Source of the DNA: Caenorhabditis remanei
Lineage: Eukaryota > Nematoda > Chromadorea > Rhabditida > Rhabditidae
Assembly (NCBI RefSeq): GCF_010183535.1
Contig: NC_071331.1
Span: 20,212,001 to 20,276,000 of the forward strand
DNA: 64,000 nt
Direction: 5' to 3'
A program made the translations under genes and the position numbers. How positions within the stretch are numbered: position 1 is the first letter of the stretch; each line of letters opens with the position of its first letter. The notes beneath the pieces were generated by a model. That model worked only from the letters and a program-made list of their open reading frames with translations, was not told the DNA's origin and did no database searches. Positions 1-10,629 of the stretch are shown here, piece by piece.

Positions 1-959
1 ATCGCTTTATTCTTGTGGAACCGTACTGAAAAAATTGTGTTACTACAGTTTTTATTACTGTTTTTAGGAGACGAAAAGATAACTATTATCACATTTCTTT
101 TCGAAAAACTTTATATCTGAATTCTCAGTAACAGTTAAATAATTTCATCGCAAGAATAACAGATAGGAAGTTTTTAAAAATTTCTATGAAACGCAAAGAT
201 AATGTTCATAATTTTTCTGAATCTTCAAATTCAAAGGTACACACAATTGCAAGAAACAATGGATTTAAGAGAAGGATTTTTTAAAGATTGCTATCTGAAA
301 CAGTGAATCAATTTTTTGTTTTGTTTTTGTGATCATTGAATACAGAGGGTTTCGATTCCATTTTCAAGTTTGGAACTGTTGAAAACTCCAGAAGTGTTCA
401 TTTAATCTCTTATGAGCCAGAAAAGTTTTGGTCATAAATCGACTTTTTTGATACTTTTTGATACTTTTGGTCAATTGATTTTTTGATAAGACAGAGAATT
501 CAATATTCCACAATTCTGATGAATGGGACCTCTTTTCATCAATTGGACGTCTGAAAACCCTGGAAATACTGCATTTTCAATGCGAAACATAAAATAACTG
601 AATTAAACCGGGAAAAAAAAACATTTCTTGCAGTTCTTTTTCGCATTGTAGGAACCCGTGTACGGTAAAAAAAATTAAATCAAAACAACTATTCAAGTAC
701 ATAGTTGGATTATGGTTGAAAAATTAATATTTGAAATTTGAATACTCGCAGAAACAGTATTTCTTCCAAAAAACTTTATGAATAAAAAGACACCACAATC
801 AAACATTTTCAATATATTTTTTTCAGAAACCGTAACAAATTTTTTTTACTTATTAACTAGTAACTTTTATTTCAGTCATTTAACAGAAACTTTGCTTCAA
901 ATGGAAAGACATGCTGAATAGTTTGTAACAGATGAAAGTGCATTGTCGACCGCGTATTT
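1..959. other. Gene-free AT-rich DNA upstream of CUB-like gene 1
   Basis: No coding region is supported here. It contains one exact piRNA-type octamer on the minus strand (296-303) and a near match at 750. Much of it aligns with 29160-30230 in the second segmental copy, which suggests age rather than function. Confidence 0.6.
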
Positions 960-1140
960 TGTATTGATAATTCCTTATCACCTTTTCAGAAAGAAAAATG
1001 ATGATTTTATCAGAAAATTAAGCTGAAAAATCAGGAAATCGTATCAGTTTCTGCTCATACAAAATACGGAATCTTCCTTATCTTTTTTATTTTTTCTTAT
1101 AAAATGAATTTTTCAACTTAAAGAGAAATATCACTTCAAA
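960..1140 (+). promoter_or_regulatory. Proximal promoter of CUB-like gene 1 with GATA sites
   Basis: Several GATA-type sites are visible: TGATAA at 965-970, its complement TTATCA at 975-980 and 1007-1012, and CTTATC at 1077-1082. A TATA-like TATAAAA lies at 1099-1105, about 40 bases before the ATG. The same order is kept upstream of the paralogue at 30438 although flanking bases have diverged. In Caenorhabditis, TGATAA sites close to the start are typical of intestinal genes controlled by the GATA factor ELT-2. Intestinal expression is therefore inferred, not shown. Confidence 0.55.
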
Positions 1141-2877
1141 ATGTTCTTCAGGTTATTCTTATTTCTCTCTGTTGCTTCTGTTTCTTTAGCTGCGGGAAAT
1201 GGTATTTTTCCCCATATTTTTTTGTCAAAATCACACCACTTTTACAGTCTGCAAAACCAGTAATGTGGTCAACCGTCTCGTAAATTCCAAACCGTACTAC
1301 TGGCCTGCCACGTGGAACGAAACCCAGACAGCTCCTGCTCTGGAGATGGGACAGACATGCAGTTGGACTGTGACTATTCCACAGGGGTACTATGCAAAGT
1401 TGGTTATCAATGGGCAGACTCAAGACTCAACGTCGATATTTCAAACTATAGATACTGCTGGAAATTTGATGAGGTAAGGTTAACTAAGGAAGGGCTTCGA
1501 TTGACCGTAGAGTTATAGGACGAGACCTATATCTTTGGAAATCTGAGAAAACGCCGATTCCAAATATATATTTAGTTTGTGCCCTTGAGGTCTGGTATTC
1601 GAGAAAACCGAGGTCAAAGTTTGGACCGCTGACAAGTCATAACCTTAGCAACGTGTGCGGTGTGGCATGAAGAAGGGTGTGGTAAGGTAATGATTTATCA
1701 ATAGTCCTAACTTTGACATCGTTTTTCTCGAATACCAGGACTCAAGGGCAAAAAATGAACATATATTTCAAATCAGCGTGTTCTCAGCTTTTTAATGTTA
1801 TAGGTTATGCTTTATAACTCCACGGTCAATCGGAGACCTTAGTTAGCTAAGAACTGTAATAACTGATTGACCGGGTTTGTAGAACAAGTCAAGAAGGAAT
1901 GCAGCCTTATTACTTCCCTCCGTCCAAGTTTTCTGTTACTGTATCAAATCAAGCTGCAGCCACATTTGCATTCAGAATTGAATGGAAGCTTCGTAAGTTT
2001 CAAGTTTCCCTTATAAACTCCTTTACACGCTAATCACAGTCTAATGTTACAGTCCCTACTAACCCCACTCTCTACACTGAGATCAGTGCAATCGCAAAAG
2101 TAATCAATGCCACAAACAAAGAATACTATATTGGATGTGAATCAAATAGTGGAGTCTCTTTGCTTCCATTCCCAGAAAACATCAATAATTATTACTCGCT
2201 GAGGAGTACACTTATCTTTGAAGGAGGACGCATTCAAAGAGGGAACTACATTGGAAAGTGAGTCTTTTTGTACGTTTCGGTTTTTCCCAACTATAGTATT
2301 TTCAGTCTTTTTCTTATCTATCAGTCTGGCAACCAATACATCACAAGTTCTGGGTTTGATAGTGTCGTGATTGTCAATCTGGAAGCCAGCAACCAAACTA
2401 ACCTACTATTGATCCAAGAATCTAGATGTAAGTCGTTCTTTTTTGAGAACGTCGCGAAACCTATTCTATTATAATTCAGACGTTGAAAATCTCCATTACG
2501 TTGAATTGGTTCCTGTCCTGAATTCTCAGTATAAAGCGACTTTAAATAGTCAAGTTAAGACATCTGCCTTGGTTTCAACATCATCCATTAAACAGACACT
2601 CATTGATATTCAGATGGATGATGTAAGTCTGCAATCGAGTTCACTTAAACTTCAATTAAAAATTTTCAGAACGCAAATATCACTGTCGCTTATGGAACTC
2701 CAGATCCAATGGTATTTGATAAGACTTACACGTGAGTTTTCTTCTTCTCTGATACAAGTTTTCAAGAGTGATTTCAGAGGTGTGGAATTCAGGAAACTAC
2801 TCCCAATCATGTATGATACACCAGTGCTTACATTTGTTCTCGACAGTGGTGTTGCTGTGTTCACTTTTCAAGCATAA
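1141..2877 (+). CDS. Secreted CUB-like domain protein 1
   Basis: Eight exons give a 342-aa protein: 1141-1201, 1248-1473, 1883-1992, 2053-2257, 2306-2427, 2480-2622, 2670-2731 and 2778-2877. All junctions are GT-AG and keep frame. Residues 1-17 form a signal peptide (FRLFLFLSVASVSLA). The mature protein starts with the cysteine-containing stretch and PYYWPATWNETQTAP/TCSWTV motifs typical of nematode CUB-like (DUF141) proteins, with a second conserved half ending VLTFVLDSGVAVFTFQA. Proteins of this family are secreted, mostly intestinal, and many are induced by pathogens; no enzymatic role is known. Intron 2 is unusually long because it holds a fold-back element. The ATG at 1141 is chosen because it gives the signal peptide and matches the paralogue. 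No disabling change is seen. Confidence 0.9.
1479..1847. repeat. Fold-back element inside intron 2
   Basis: The ends are imperfect inverted repeats: GTTAACTAAGG at 1479-1489 against CCTTAGTTAGC at 1837-1847, with GATTGACCGT and ACGGTCAATC following inward. A longer inner inverted pair (GGTCTGGTATTCGAGAAAA near 1589 and TTTTTCTCGAATACCAGGA near 1723) makes it a hairpin. The same element is in the same intron of the paralogue, so insertion preceded the segmental duplication. Confidence 0.65.
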
Positions 2878-3785
2878 TTTTATTTCGATAAACATGTTTT
2901 ATTTTTTAATGAATTAGTTCATACATCAATGTTGTGCGTATGAATGGAAAACTTGAATTTCCTTTGAAACAGTGAAGCACAGTATTCTCAAAAATAAGTT
3001 TTTCAAAAGTTTACTGTTGCAAAGAATATCGAATAGTTGTGATGTTGATGTAAACTTTAATTATCCTCGTTTATCGAGATCCGGAGTACGTAACATTTTG
3101 CAACTATGAAATTTTATAGTATTACTATGAACAAGGAAAAAATCTACAAAATAAAAAAGTGTCAAAAATACAACTATGAAAAAAATCTGAAACATAATGT
3201 TTTAACTTAAAAATTATTTTAGTTACCTGAAAATATATTACACTATGTAAATTTTCCGTCAGATCCCCAAAAAAAATTTAGTTTACAATTTCAGGATATA
3301 TTTGTACTTTTACCGGTTCACTAAAATTCCATTCTTTCGTCCATCTATCTAAAATTGAATCAATGATGTCAACACAAGCGGAGCCCGATAGACATTTTTT
3401 ACTTCGACAATTTTTTGAAACGGTATATTTTATTATCATCATGACAATTTTTACTGTTTCATAGTTTTCTATTGTAACTAAATTTGTTGAATCACAGTTT
3501 TTCCGATTGTTTTAAATATAACAAGAAGTTTATGCATCTATATTGGTCAAAAACGTTCTAAATTTCAATAAAATATTCATACAATTTATTCGAAACAGTA
3601 AAGAATTTTGATGTATCCAAAGAGAAAAAAATTGATAGAAGTGGGAAACCTAAACATGTCAATTTTCCTAATTATGTTAACAATAGTTTGTGAACACGGA
3701 AATCTGCCAGATTGAAAAGTGTAACTTTGGAAATTTAGTTATAAATTTTTACTGTTTCGGGAAACAGTAAACAGCTAGTTTACTG
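2878..3785. other. Gene-free spacer with piRNA-type octamers
   Basis: No supported coding sequence. Exact octamers occur at 2965-2972 (minus) and 3454-3461 (plus); close variants lie near 3590, 3752 and 3762. Both exact sites have counterparts in copy 2 (32214 and 32746). Confidence 0.6.
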
Positions 3786-4516
3786 CAGAGTTGCAACGGG
3801 CCGGGCCGGGCCGGGCCGGGCCGGGCCGGGCCGAAACCAGAATTTCTCCGGCCCGAGCCCGGCCCGGCCCGGTTCGGCCCGGATTTTCAGTACTAAAAAA
3901 ATTCAATGTTTTTTTTCGAAAATTTTTCAAATTTTTTGGCAAAAAATTTCAAAGGGGGACACAACTAGTTCTAAATTGAGGGTTTTTGATATGAATCGAT
4001 TCAGAAAGCCAGGAAAAAGATACATTTCTTTTGGTTTCATGTCTGAAAATGCGTCTAATGCGAGTTATGAGACCTCAAAATGCCAAAAATCGTTCCCTAT
4101 CGTGCAACTTTTCAGTAAATTTCCATAGGAATTCTCCTCGTTGCGCATGTGAATGCAATATTTTCAAAAATTTTCAAGAAAAAATTCGAAAAATGAACAT
4201 TTATGAATGCATTTCACGTTCAGACGAGGAGAATTTCTATTGAAATGTACTGAAAATATGACGACGGGGAGCGATTTTCGGAATTTTGAGGTCTCATAAC
4301 TCGCTTAAAACTGTTTTTTTGATATTCTTGATAAAAAATGTGGAAAATTTTCAGACAAAAAAATTATTGAAAAAAAAATTCTAGTGAAAAAAAATTCAGA
4401 AATTCAAATCCGGGCCGACCGGGCCGGGCCGGCACTTTCTCGGCCGGGCCGGGCCGGGCTGAAACCGGGCCGGGCCGGGCCGGCCCGGCGGGCCAGCCCG
4501 GAATTTTGCAAGTATG
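3786..4516. mobile_element. GGGCC-rich non-autonomous element (8-bp TSD), copy A
   Basis: The element is flanked by the direct repeat GTTTACTG at 3778-3785 and 4517-4524. Its ends are CAGAGTTGCAA and TTGCAAGTATG, a degraded version of the CATACTTGCAA end seen in other copies. Both sub-terminal regions are runs of GGGCC/GGCCC (3799-3880 and 4411-4499). The interior (about 3960-4340) is itself a fold-back related to the element at 49807. The second segmental copy has the empty site (single GTTTACTG within ACTAGTTTACTGCTATTAAC near 33789), which proves a clean insertion. The 8-bp duplication suggests the hAT superfamily; no transposase is encoded. Confidence 0.85.
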
Positions 4517-4524
4517 GTTTACTG

Positions 4525-6884
4525 CTACTGACTTTGATTTGTACTCTCTATAGCTTTGATATGAGTTCCAGTTTTCAAAAATGATTAGATAGTGTGGAAA
4601 ATTATAGTTATTGAATACCTTACAAGACTTGTTTGATATTAGAAAACTTTCGAGAAACAGAAAAAATTGTGGTGATTGATCTTCTAGTTCAAAACTTTCA
4701 CCTCTGTCAACTACGATACCATTCCGAACAAGGTTTAAGACCACCCGGCGAGTGTTCGTGAACCAAGAGTATAGTAAATGTTCCACTTATTCAGGTAAAT
4801 AAAAATGCAATAATTTAGGAGAATTAGGTAGTTGGAAGTTCAGGTATAAATGAAAAAAAGAAGCATTACTGTTTCAAAGCTGATATACAAAAAGTTTGAT
4901 AATACTGATTTTTATTGGTAACTTTTAAAAACAACACGAAGACAAAAGAAAACATGGACAAAAAATTAACAAATAAGGCTCATAAGTTGTTTCTGATTGG
5001 TTCACTATCCCCCCACCGTTCTGCTCTTTCACTGTACTATATGTAGAAACCATAAATCTCAATGTTATAAGGTCTTCTTCATTGTCATGAAAATGATTCA
5101 TAGTACTATGTGATTCATTCATAAATGTATTATTTTGATTTTCAGAAACAGAAACAATAATATTATTTCTTATTTCACAAGACATTCATGTGAACATCAA
5201 ATGTCTCCAAACTTCCAAAAAACAAACTTATGATTTTCTGTTTCACAAACATGTTTTCACTCACTTTTTGTTTTCTTGGTTGTACTGTTTTGATTTCTAT
5301 ACATTTCAGCGAACACTCACTTGTTTATCAAAAGGAGATTTTATTGAAAAATGTTTCTGTTTCAACTCGACTTGATCTTTTGGAGTTAATTTCTCCAATG
5401 TTTAAAAGTACTATGTCAATTTTCATTTCTCCAATTTTAAAACTTCTCTTCCCCTCTTTATCTTATCACTATCACCCATTCATTACGTAACATTAAAAAG
5501 TGTTGCAATCTATTTAACAGGTCAAAGTTTTTTTCTGTTTCATCGTTCCATTTTTGAAGTTAGATCTGAATGATCTTCTATTACCCCCAGCTTAATATCA
5601 TCGAAAAATTAGGCGCGTCGAAGGTGCGCCAGAGTGTGGAAGGTTTTGATTGGTGAAATGCATATCAAAATTTATTGAACATACACTAAATTTACTGATC
5701 AATCCTAGTTTTTCTGAGATAAGTCTGGAACAGTAAAAAATTTTTGAAGTAGTACTGTTTTAGTAGAATGTTCGAATTCTGTCCAAAACTGTGTTTTTCA
5801 TTGTTGAGAAAAGTTTCTGAAAAGCGCTGTGAACGGATTTGTTTATTGGATTTTGATTGTTCTTCTTTCGAAATTTTCAAATTTTTTGAAAAATTGAAAC
5901 AGCAAGTGTTCAGTTTCAGTGAGAACTGAATGATAAATATAAGTTCGTTTTGTAAAAAAATATAAGTTCGTTTTGTAAAATATAAACAATAATAAAACTA
6001 GAATTACTTGTCAAATCCCAACTTAATGAAAATTTTTGAAACAGAAAAATAGTTTTTTAACTGTTTCAATATAGTTTTTTAACTGCTTTTTGTGGAACCG
6101 AACATTGTTACTGGGTATCCTGATAGTGCGTTTGTAGTTTTGGGAAGTTGACTGAAATTCGTAGCGAACAACGTTTTGCGAGAGGAACTCTTTATTTAAT
6201 CGCATTTTTGTGACGGAAAACAGATTTTTTGCTCAAAAACGTATTTTTGAGATGTCAAAAAGCCCTTAATTCATTTTGACGGTTCACACTTCGCATTGAG
6301 GAATAAGACCTCATTCTTTAAATGTGAGGTACTGCATGCCTACCAAATGTAGTGAGTACTGTACCTTATTTTAGAAAGAAACTAATCTCTCATAATACAT
6401 TTACATTTTTCTAATGTTTAGGCATTTTCTTGTGATAAAAAAGTTATTTTAACTTTTTGAGGTGAACTGATTTTAGTAAAATCGAATCTTTATAAAACGA
6501 TATGGAAGTGCATTTTCGTTTCCTGTGTTACCTAATGCTTTTCTGTTAAAACAGTCATTTTTTCACAGTTTTCTTTAAACCGAAAAGTTCTGAAATTTCA
6601 AAAACGCAACATTTTTTATCACCTCATTCATAGTTTTCCCTCGTTATTCTTATCACCCTTATAAATCGCTCATTTTAGTCGTTTGTTTAGATCTTAAACT
6701 GATTAAAACTTCAAAACAGAATTATAAGGTGCAATATTGAAACAGTGAAAACTTTTATAAGTTTACTGTTTCACAAAATCCATTTTCACGTTCAACATTC
6801 AAGTTTTACGTTTAACATGTGTAATTTGTTTTCTTTTTTGACCAAATCGATAAATATTCAAACAAAATAGCTGATTCCCGAATG
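4525..6884. other. Gene-free spacer dense in piRNA-type octamers
   Basis: No convincing gene; open frames are short and antisense-balanced. Exact octamers: plus strand 4869, 5238, 5357, 5535, 6061 and 6766; minus strand 5895, 6037 and 6738. Several are conserved in copy 2. Confidence 0.6.
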
Positions 6885-6892
6885 GAATTTTT

Positions 6893-7415
6893 GGCTCTAT
6901 TCCAGTTTAGATGTCCTTTAAAAACTCAAACGTCCCAAAAAACACTTAAACGTCCCTAAAAACACTTAGACGTCCCTTAAAACACTTAAACGTCCTTTCA
7001 AACTCTAATTTTTTTAAGCGTCCTTTCAAAAGTTTAGACATCCCAAAAAACGTTTAAACGTCCCAAAAAATGTTTAGACGTGCCTTGAAGTCCCAAAATA
7101 CAGTTCTGAAGATTTAGACGTCCCTTGAACACTTTCAGTGACTTTTGTTGAAGGGACGTCTAAACTTTTTTTGGGACGTCTAATTATTTAAAACTAAATT
7201 TTCGGACTTCAAGGGACGTCTCAAAATTTTATGGGACGTCTAAACGTATTTTGGGACGTCTAAATGTTTCTCAGGACGTTTAAACATTTTTGAACATAAT
7301 TAGGAACCGAAAGGACGTTTAAATGATTCAAAGGACGTATAAGTGTTTTAAGGGACGTCTAAGTGTCTTTTGAGACGTTCAAGTTTTCAAAGGACATCTA
7401 AACTGGAATAGAGCC
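6893..7415. mobile_element. Fold-back element of ACGTCCC repeats (8-bp TSD), copy A
   Basis: The flanking direct repeat is GAATTTTT (6885-6892 and 7416-7423). The inverted ends are GGCTCTATTCCAGTTTAGAT and its complement. The interior is made of degenerate units of about 20-25 bases built on ACGTCCCAAAAAA, in one orientation in the left half and in the complement in the right half. A second copy lies at 53143-53510. There is no coding capacity. The transposase that moves it is not identified. Confidence 0.85.
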
Positions 7416-7423
7416 GAATTTTT

Positions 7424-9149
7424 TTGTCTTTAAGCAAATAAATCACTGTTTCATGGTTATTTGAAATGTTCGATAGGTTTTGCAAAATATTCGTCCACAG
7501 ACCAAATATGACTAAATTTCATGTTCTGCCGAAAGATGATTTCAGAAATGTTAAATTTTTACGTTAACCACCAAACATTATACAAAAAGATGCTGTTCCA
7601 ATCAAAGCTGGAGTATTTTTTCAAATTTTTGTGACAATCAATTGCTTGAATTCCCTTTGTCCACCTTAAAATTTTTCAATTTCTATTAAACTCTAATCTT
7701 GTTTCAATGACACCCCGATCTCACCGAAAACTGTCATGGACACCGGACACAAAGAACGACAAAGAAATGGAAAACAATAGATAAGATATGTGTTTACCAA
7801 GAGAGACAGTGAGAGAGACTGTCTCTCTCTCAGCTGGTTTCCGTCTGTCTGTCAATGACAGAAAATATTATGTCGACTCGAAAAGGCTATAGGCTATAGA
7901 CATACTCTCTTATCTTCTGATCAGAAAATGGAGAACTGGATTGCTGAAAACTATAATATTCATGACTGAACAATGTAAATAGAAGTTGAATTATTATCTT
8001 GATTTTTTTTTTTTGAAATAGTGAAAAATGTTCCAAAAAACCACTAAAAATAAGATAAAAATGAGGAAGAGCCATCAATTGCCTCAAAAACAAAAAAAAT
8101 GTGGAATTTCTCTGAAACAGTATTCGTTTTTATTCTTTTTTTTTGTATTTGAATTGGTCTTTGAATTGAATGAAACACGAGTTTAAAAGAATGAAACTGG
8201 ATCATCAGTGATAATTAAATATGTTAAAAATTGTTAAACTGGTGAAAGCTTCAAAAATTATTTTTGTGAGAAAACTTGCAAATTGAAATTCCTACTGAAA
8301 CAGTAATATTAATTTGATAATTGGTAATCTAGATATGATTGTGAGAGAAGATGATTAGTAAAAATAATGTAATGTACACAATAATGTAAAAATTTACAAA
8401 TATTATGATGTGAAAATCAAGAATTCTTTAAAAATTTCAGTAACAGTATTTATTCTAATTGTTTTCAATCATATAAATTTTGAGAATCTAAGGTGAAAAT
8501 TATGGTTCGTTAAACATAATTATAATTATTTCTGTCAGAAGTGTTTGTGATGGTTTTTAAAACAGAAAATGTAGGGATTGAAACTGTTTGCAACTCGAAT
8601 TTTAAAGTTATTATGTTTTTTTCACTAAAACATCAATTTGTAGTGGATGAACAGACTTTACAACAGAAAGATGTGTTATCATTTATTGTTTCAGTTGGTT
8701 TGAAAACTAAAAACCATCAGAAACATTCGAATAAGTGATTACAACAGTTTATCATGATCTGAAACTCGGAACGCAGTATATCTGTTTAAAAAAAAAGCAA
8801 AATTCGTATATCAACTGTGAATTTTTCTGCTGTTTCAGGGAAATGTTCAAATGTCAGAAAACGATGGTGATTCGATAATGTGATATCAAATTAGATAGCA
8901 GATTACTTCGTATTAATGTATTGCTTCTCTGAAACAGTGAACATAAGTATTTTTGTTACGATTGGTAAGAAGAGAGAGAATTGAAAATTATTCGTTAACG
9001 ACACAAATTCAAAAACCATTTGTAAGTTATTTATCTGAAACAGTATGTTTTTTAAAGAAAAATATGCATTAGTACAACAATGCAAATTTCTGGTATTAAT
9101 TTCTGGTACGACTACTTAATTTCTGACAAACTTTAAAAATCATTCTTAT
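7424..9149. other. Gene-free spacer
   Basis: AT-rich DNA with octamers at 7446 and 8830 (plus) and 8113, 8296, 8930 and 9036 (minus). A GAGAGAGAC/GTCTCTCTC hairpin lies at about 7803-7832. No gene is supported. Confidence 0.55.
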
Positions 9150-9438
9150 ATATAAAACATACTTGTCAAGGGCCGGGCCGGGCCGGGCCGGGCCGGGCCG
9201 GGCTTTTTTTTCAAAACGTCAGGCCCGGCCCGGCCCGGCCCGGGCCAGCCCGGCCCGGCCCGTCAGGCCCGTCTTTTTGGAGGGAAATTTTTTTTTCAAA
9301 TTTTTTTCAAATTTTTTTCGATTTTTTTTCAAATTTGATTAAAAGTGTACTAATGTCAACTCTGATTTTTTCATAGAATAATGTATGAGTGTCAGTGAGT
9401 TGATTTTCATATCGTAAGAATTTTTTTCAAATTTTATG

Positions 9439-9444
9439 ACTACT
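9439..9444. repeat. 6-bp target-site duplication, left (ACTACT)
   Basis: ACTACT directly precedes the AGAGAAGTATGGGGG terminus and is repeated immediately after the opposite terminus at 28497-28502. Six-base duplications are the hallmark of Polinton/Maverick integrases. Confidence 0.9.
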
Positions 9445-9919
9445 AGAGAAGTATGGGGGGGTACTAAGACACACACAGGGGGAGAAACGATGGGGACCAT
9501 GAGTCATTGACAACAAAGTGACCGTATTTCCCGCACTGTTTGTTTGTTTGTTTATTGTTTACGTTGAATTAATTATCAATTTTATTGTTTTAACTAATTA
9601 GTTCTCATCCACTAATTAGTATTTCATTAATTATTTCAAACAATTAAAGCGTAAGTGGTAATTCCAGAAGTTTTACACGTGAACATTATTATCTTGTCAC
9701 GTGAGCATAGATATACAATTCTTTTTTTTTGTTTTGATTACGCTAATGCTTTTTTTTTTCATTCAAACATGAACTTGATCACAATATACAATGTTATTCT
9801 CAGAAAAGGGGTGTATTAGGCACAAAATACTACTTTCATGCATTTTCACACTTTTTCAATGTTTTTACGGTGACTTACCACTAATCACGAGTCTGAAAAG
9901 GGGCGGAGCCTAATGGAAT

Positions 9920-9973
9920 GGTATTTAAGACAGCTTATGCGTACCTAAATTATCATTCTGAGAAAAAATTAAT
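9920..9973 (+). promoter_or_regulatory. Core promoter and leader of the small arm gene (left)
   Basis: GGTATTTAAGACA at 9920-9932 is a TATA-like box almost identical to GGTATATAAGACA before the polymerase gene (12734-12746). A leader intron is likely: donor AAT/GTGAGT at 9974 and acceptor TTCCAG at 10055-10060, just before the ATG. Confidence 0.55.
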
Positions 9974-10063
9974 GTGAGTTTTTATTTTATTTTCATTTAT
10001 TTATGGCTATTGTTTTTAATTTCCAATATTTATTCTACAATTATAACATTAATGTTCCAGAAA

Positions 10064-10629
10064 ATGGCTAACTATAAGAGAATACTGTTGACAATTTCAC
10101 ATGATGAAGTTCAAATAGACGATCCAACACTCCCATCAACTGATGAATCATCTCCTGATGAGATAGATGCCAAGGAAAACCTTCCGAGTCAAAAGGTACA
10201 TAAAAATATTTAAGTTTCAATTTACAAGTATTAATATTTCAGCTCGAGTCAAAAAATATTGTAAAAGTTTTGAGAAAGACATTTGACGAGCCAAGAGGAA
10301 AGTTTCGAGGAGCGATTGCAACTGTCCGTCTTCTTCTCGAACTACCACCGGCTTTGATTTTGCTTGACTCAGGATCCGAAAAATTCGGTGAATGTGTTAT
10401 CAAGCTCATGAAATCTCATAACCCATTCAAATCTGACCACACCATCGTATCCATTGCCATTGATGGAGGTGACAATAATTGTGATGTATCTACTCAATTC
10501 AAACCAATAGGAGACATCAAATCCTTTGATGTTGTTCGTTGTATTGAAAAGTCGGAGCACGACATCGACCTTGGTCTCCGACAAACATCAGTGATTTTCA
10601 CATATTTGAATCCACCAAGATCAAATTGA
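10064..10629 (+). CDS. 172-aa paralogue of the polymerase N-terminal domain (left)
   Basis: Two exons (10064-10195 and 10243-10629) encode 172 aa. The first 44 residues are acidic and serine-rich. The rest aligns with residues about 15-150 of the polymerase encoded downstream: GKFRGAIATVRLLLELPP against GRFNGLVKTVTLSLELPP, then HNPFKS against NDPFKT, and both end in TYLNPP. It is thus a stand-alone version of the polymerase's extra N-terminal domain. Function is unknown; a role as replication cofactor or primer-type protein is only a guess. The start at 10064 follows a probable leader intron; an upstream ATG at 9972 would read into that intron. The mirror copy is at 27312-27877. Confidence 0.8.

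Larger units (their letters stand above)
1..6720 (+). repeat. Segmental duplication, copy 1
   Basis: This stretch is a diverged direct repeat of about 29160-36720. Matching landmarks include the CUB-like gene (1141 and 30438), the octamer pair at 6037/6061 and 36120/36140, and the sequence around GATACCATTCCGAACAAG (about 4717 and 34107). The copies differ by many substitutions and by private insertions: the GGGCC element at 3786 is only here and the one at 35497 only in copy 2. The left boundary lies at or before base 1. Homology fades after about 6720. Confidence 0.8.
296..9043. promoter_or_regulatory. piRNA (21U-RNA) upstream-motif field, block 1
   Basis: Exact CTGTTTCA octamers on the plus strand start at 3454, 4869, 5238, 5357, 5535, 6061, 6766, 7446 and 8830. 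Exact TGAAACAG (minus strand) starts at 296, 2965, 5895, 6037, 6738, 8113, 8296, 8930 and 9036. CTGTTTCA is the core of the promoter motif of Caenorhabditis 21U-RNA genes; the RNA begins at the T of a YRNT signal roughly 35-42 bases downstream. Examples here: the core at 4869 has TATT ending at 4916, and the core at 6766 has CGTT ending at 6812. Each octamer is a candidate one-piRNA gene. Which are transcribed cannot be seen. Confidence 0.75.

Noticed and set aside
3791..4584. Frames encoding GRAGPGRAGP or PARPGPARP repeats near the GGGCC runs.
   Set aside because: Simple translation of the GGGCC repeat in non-autonomous elements.
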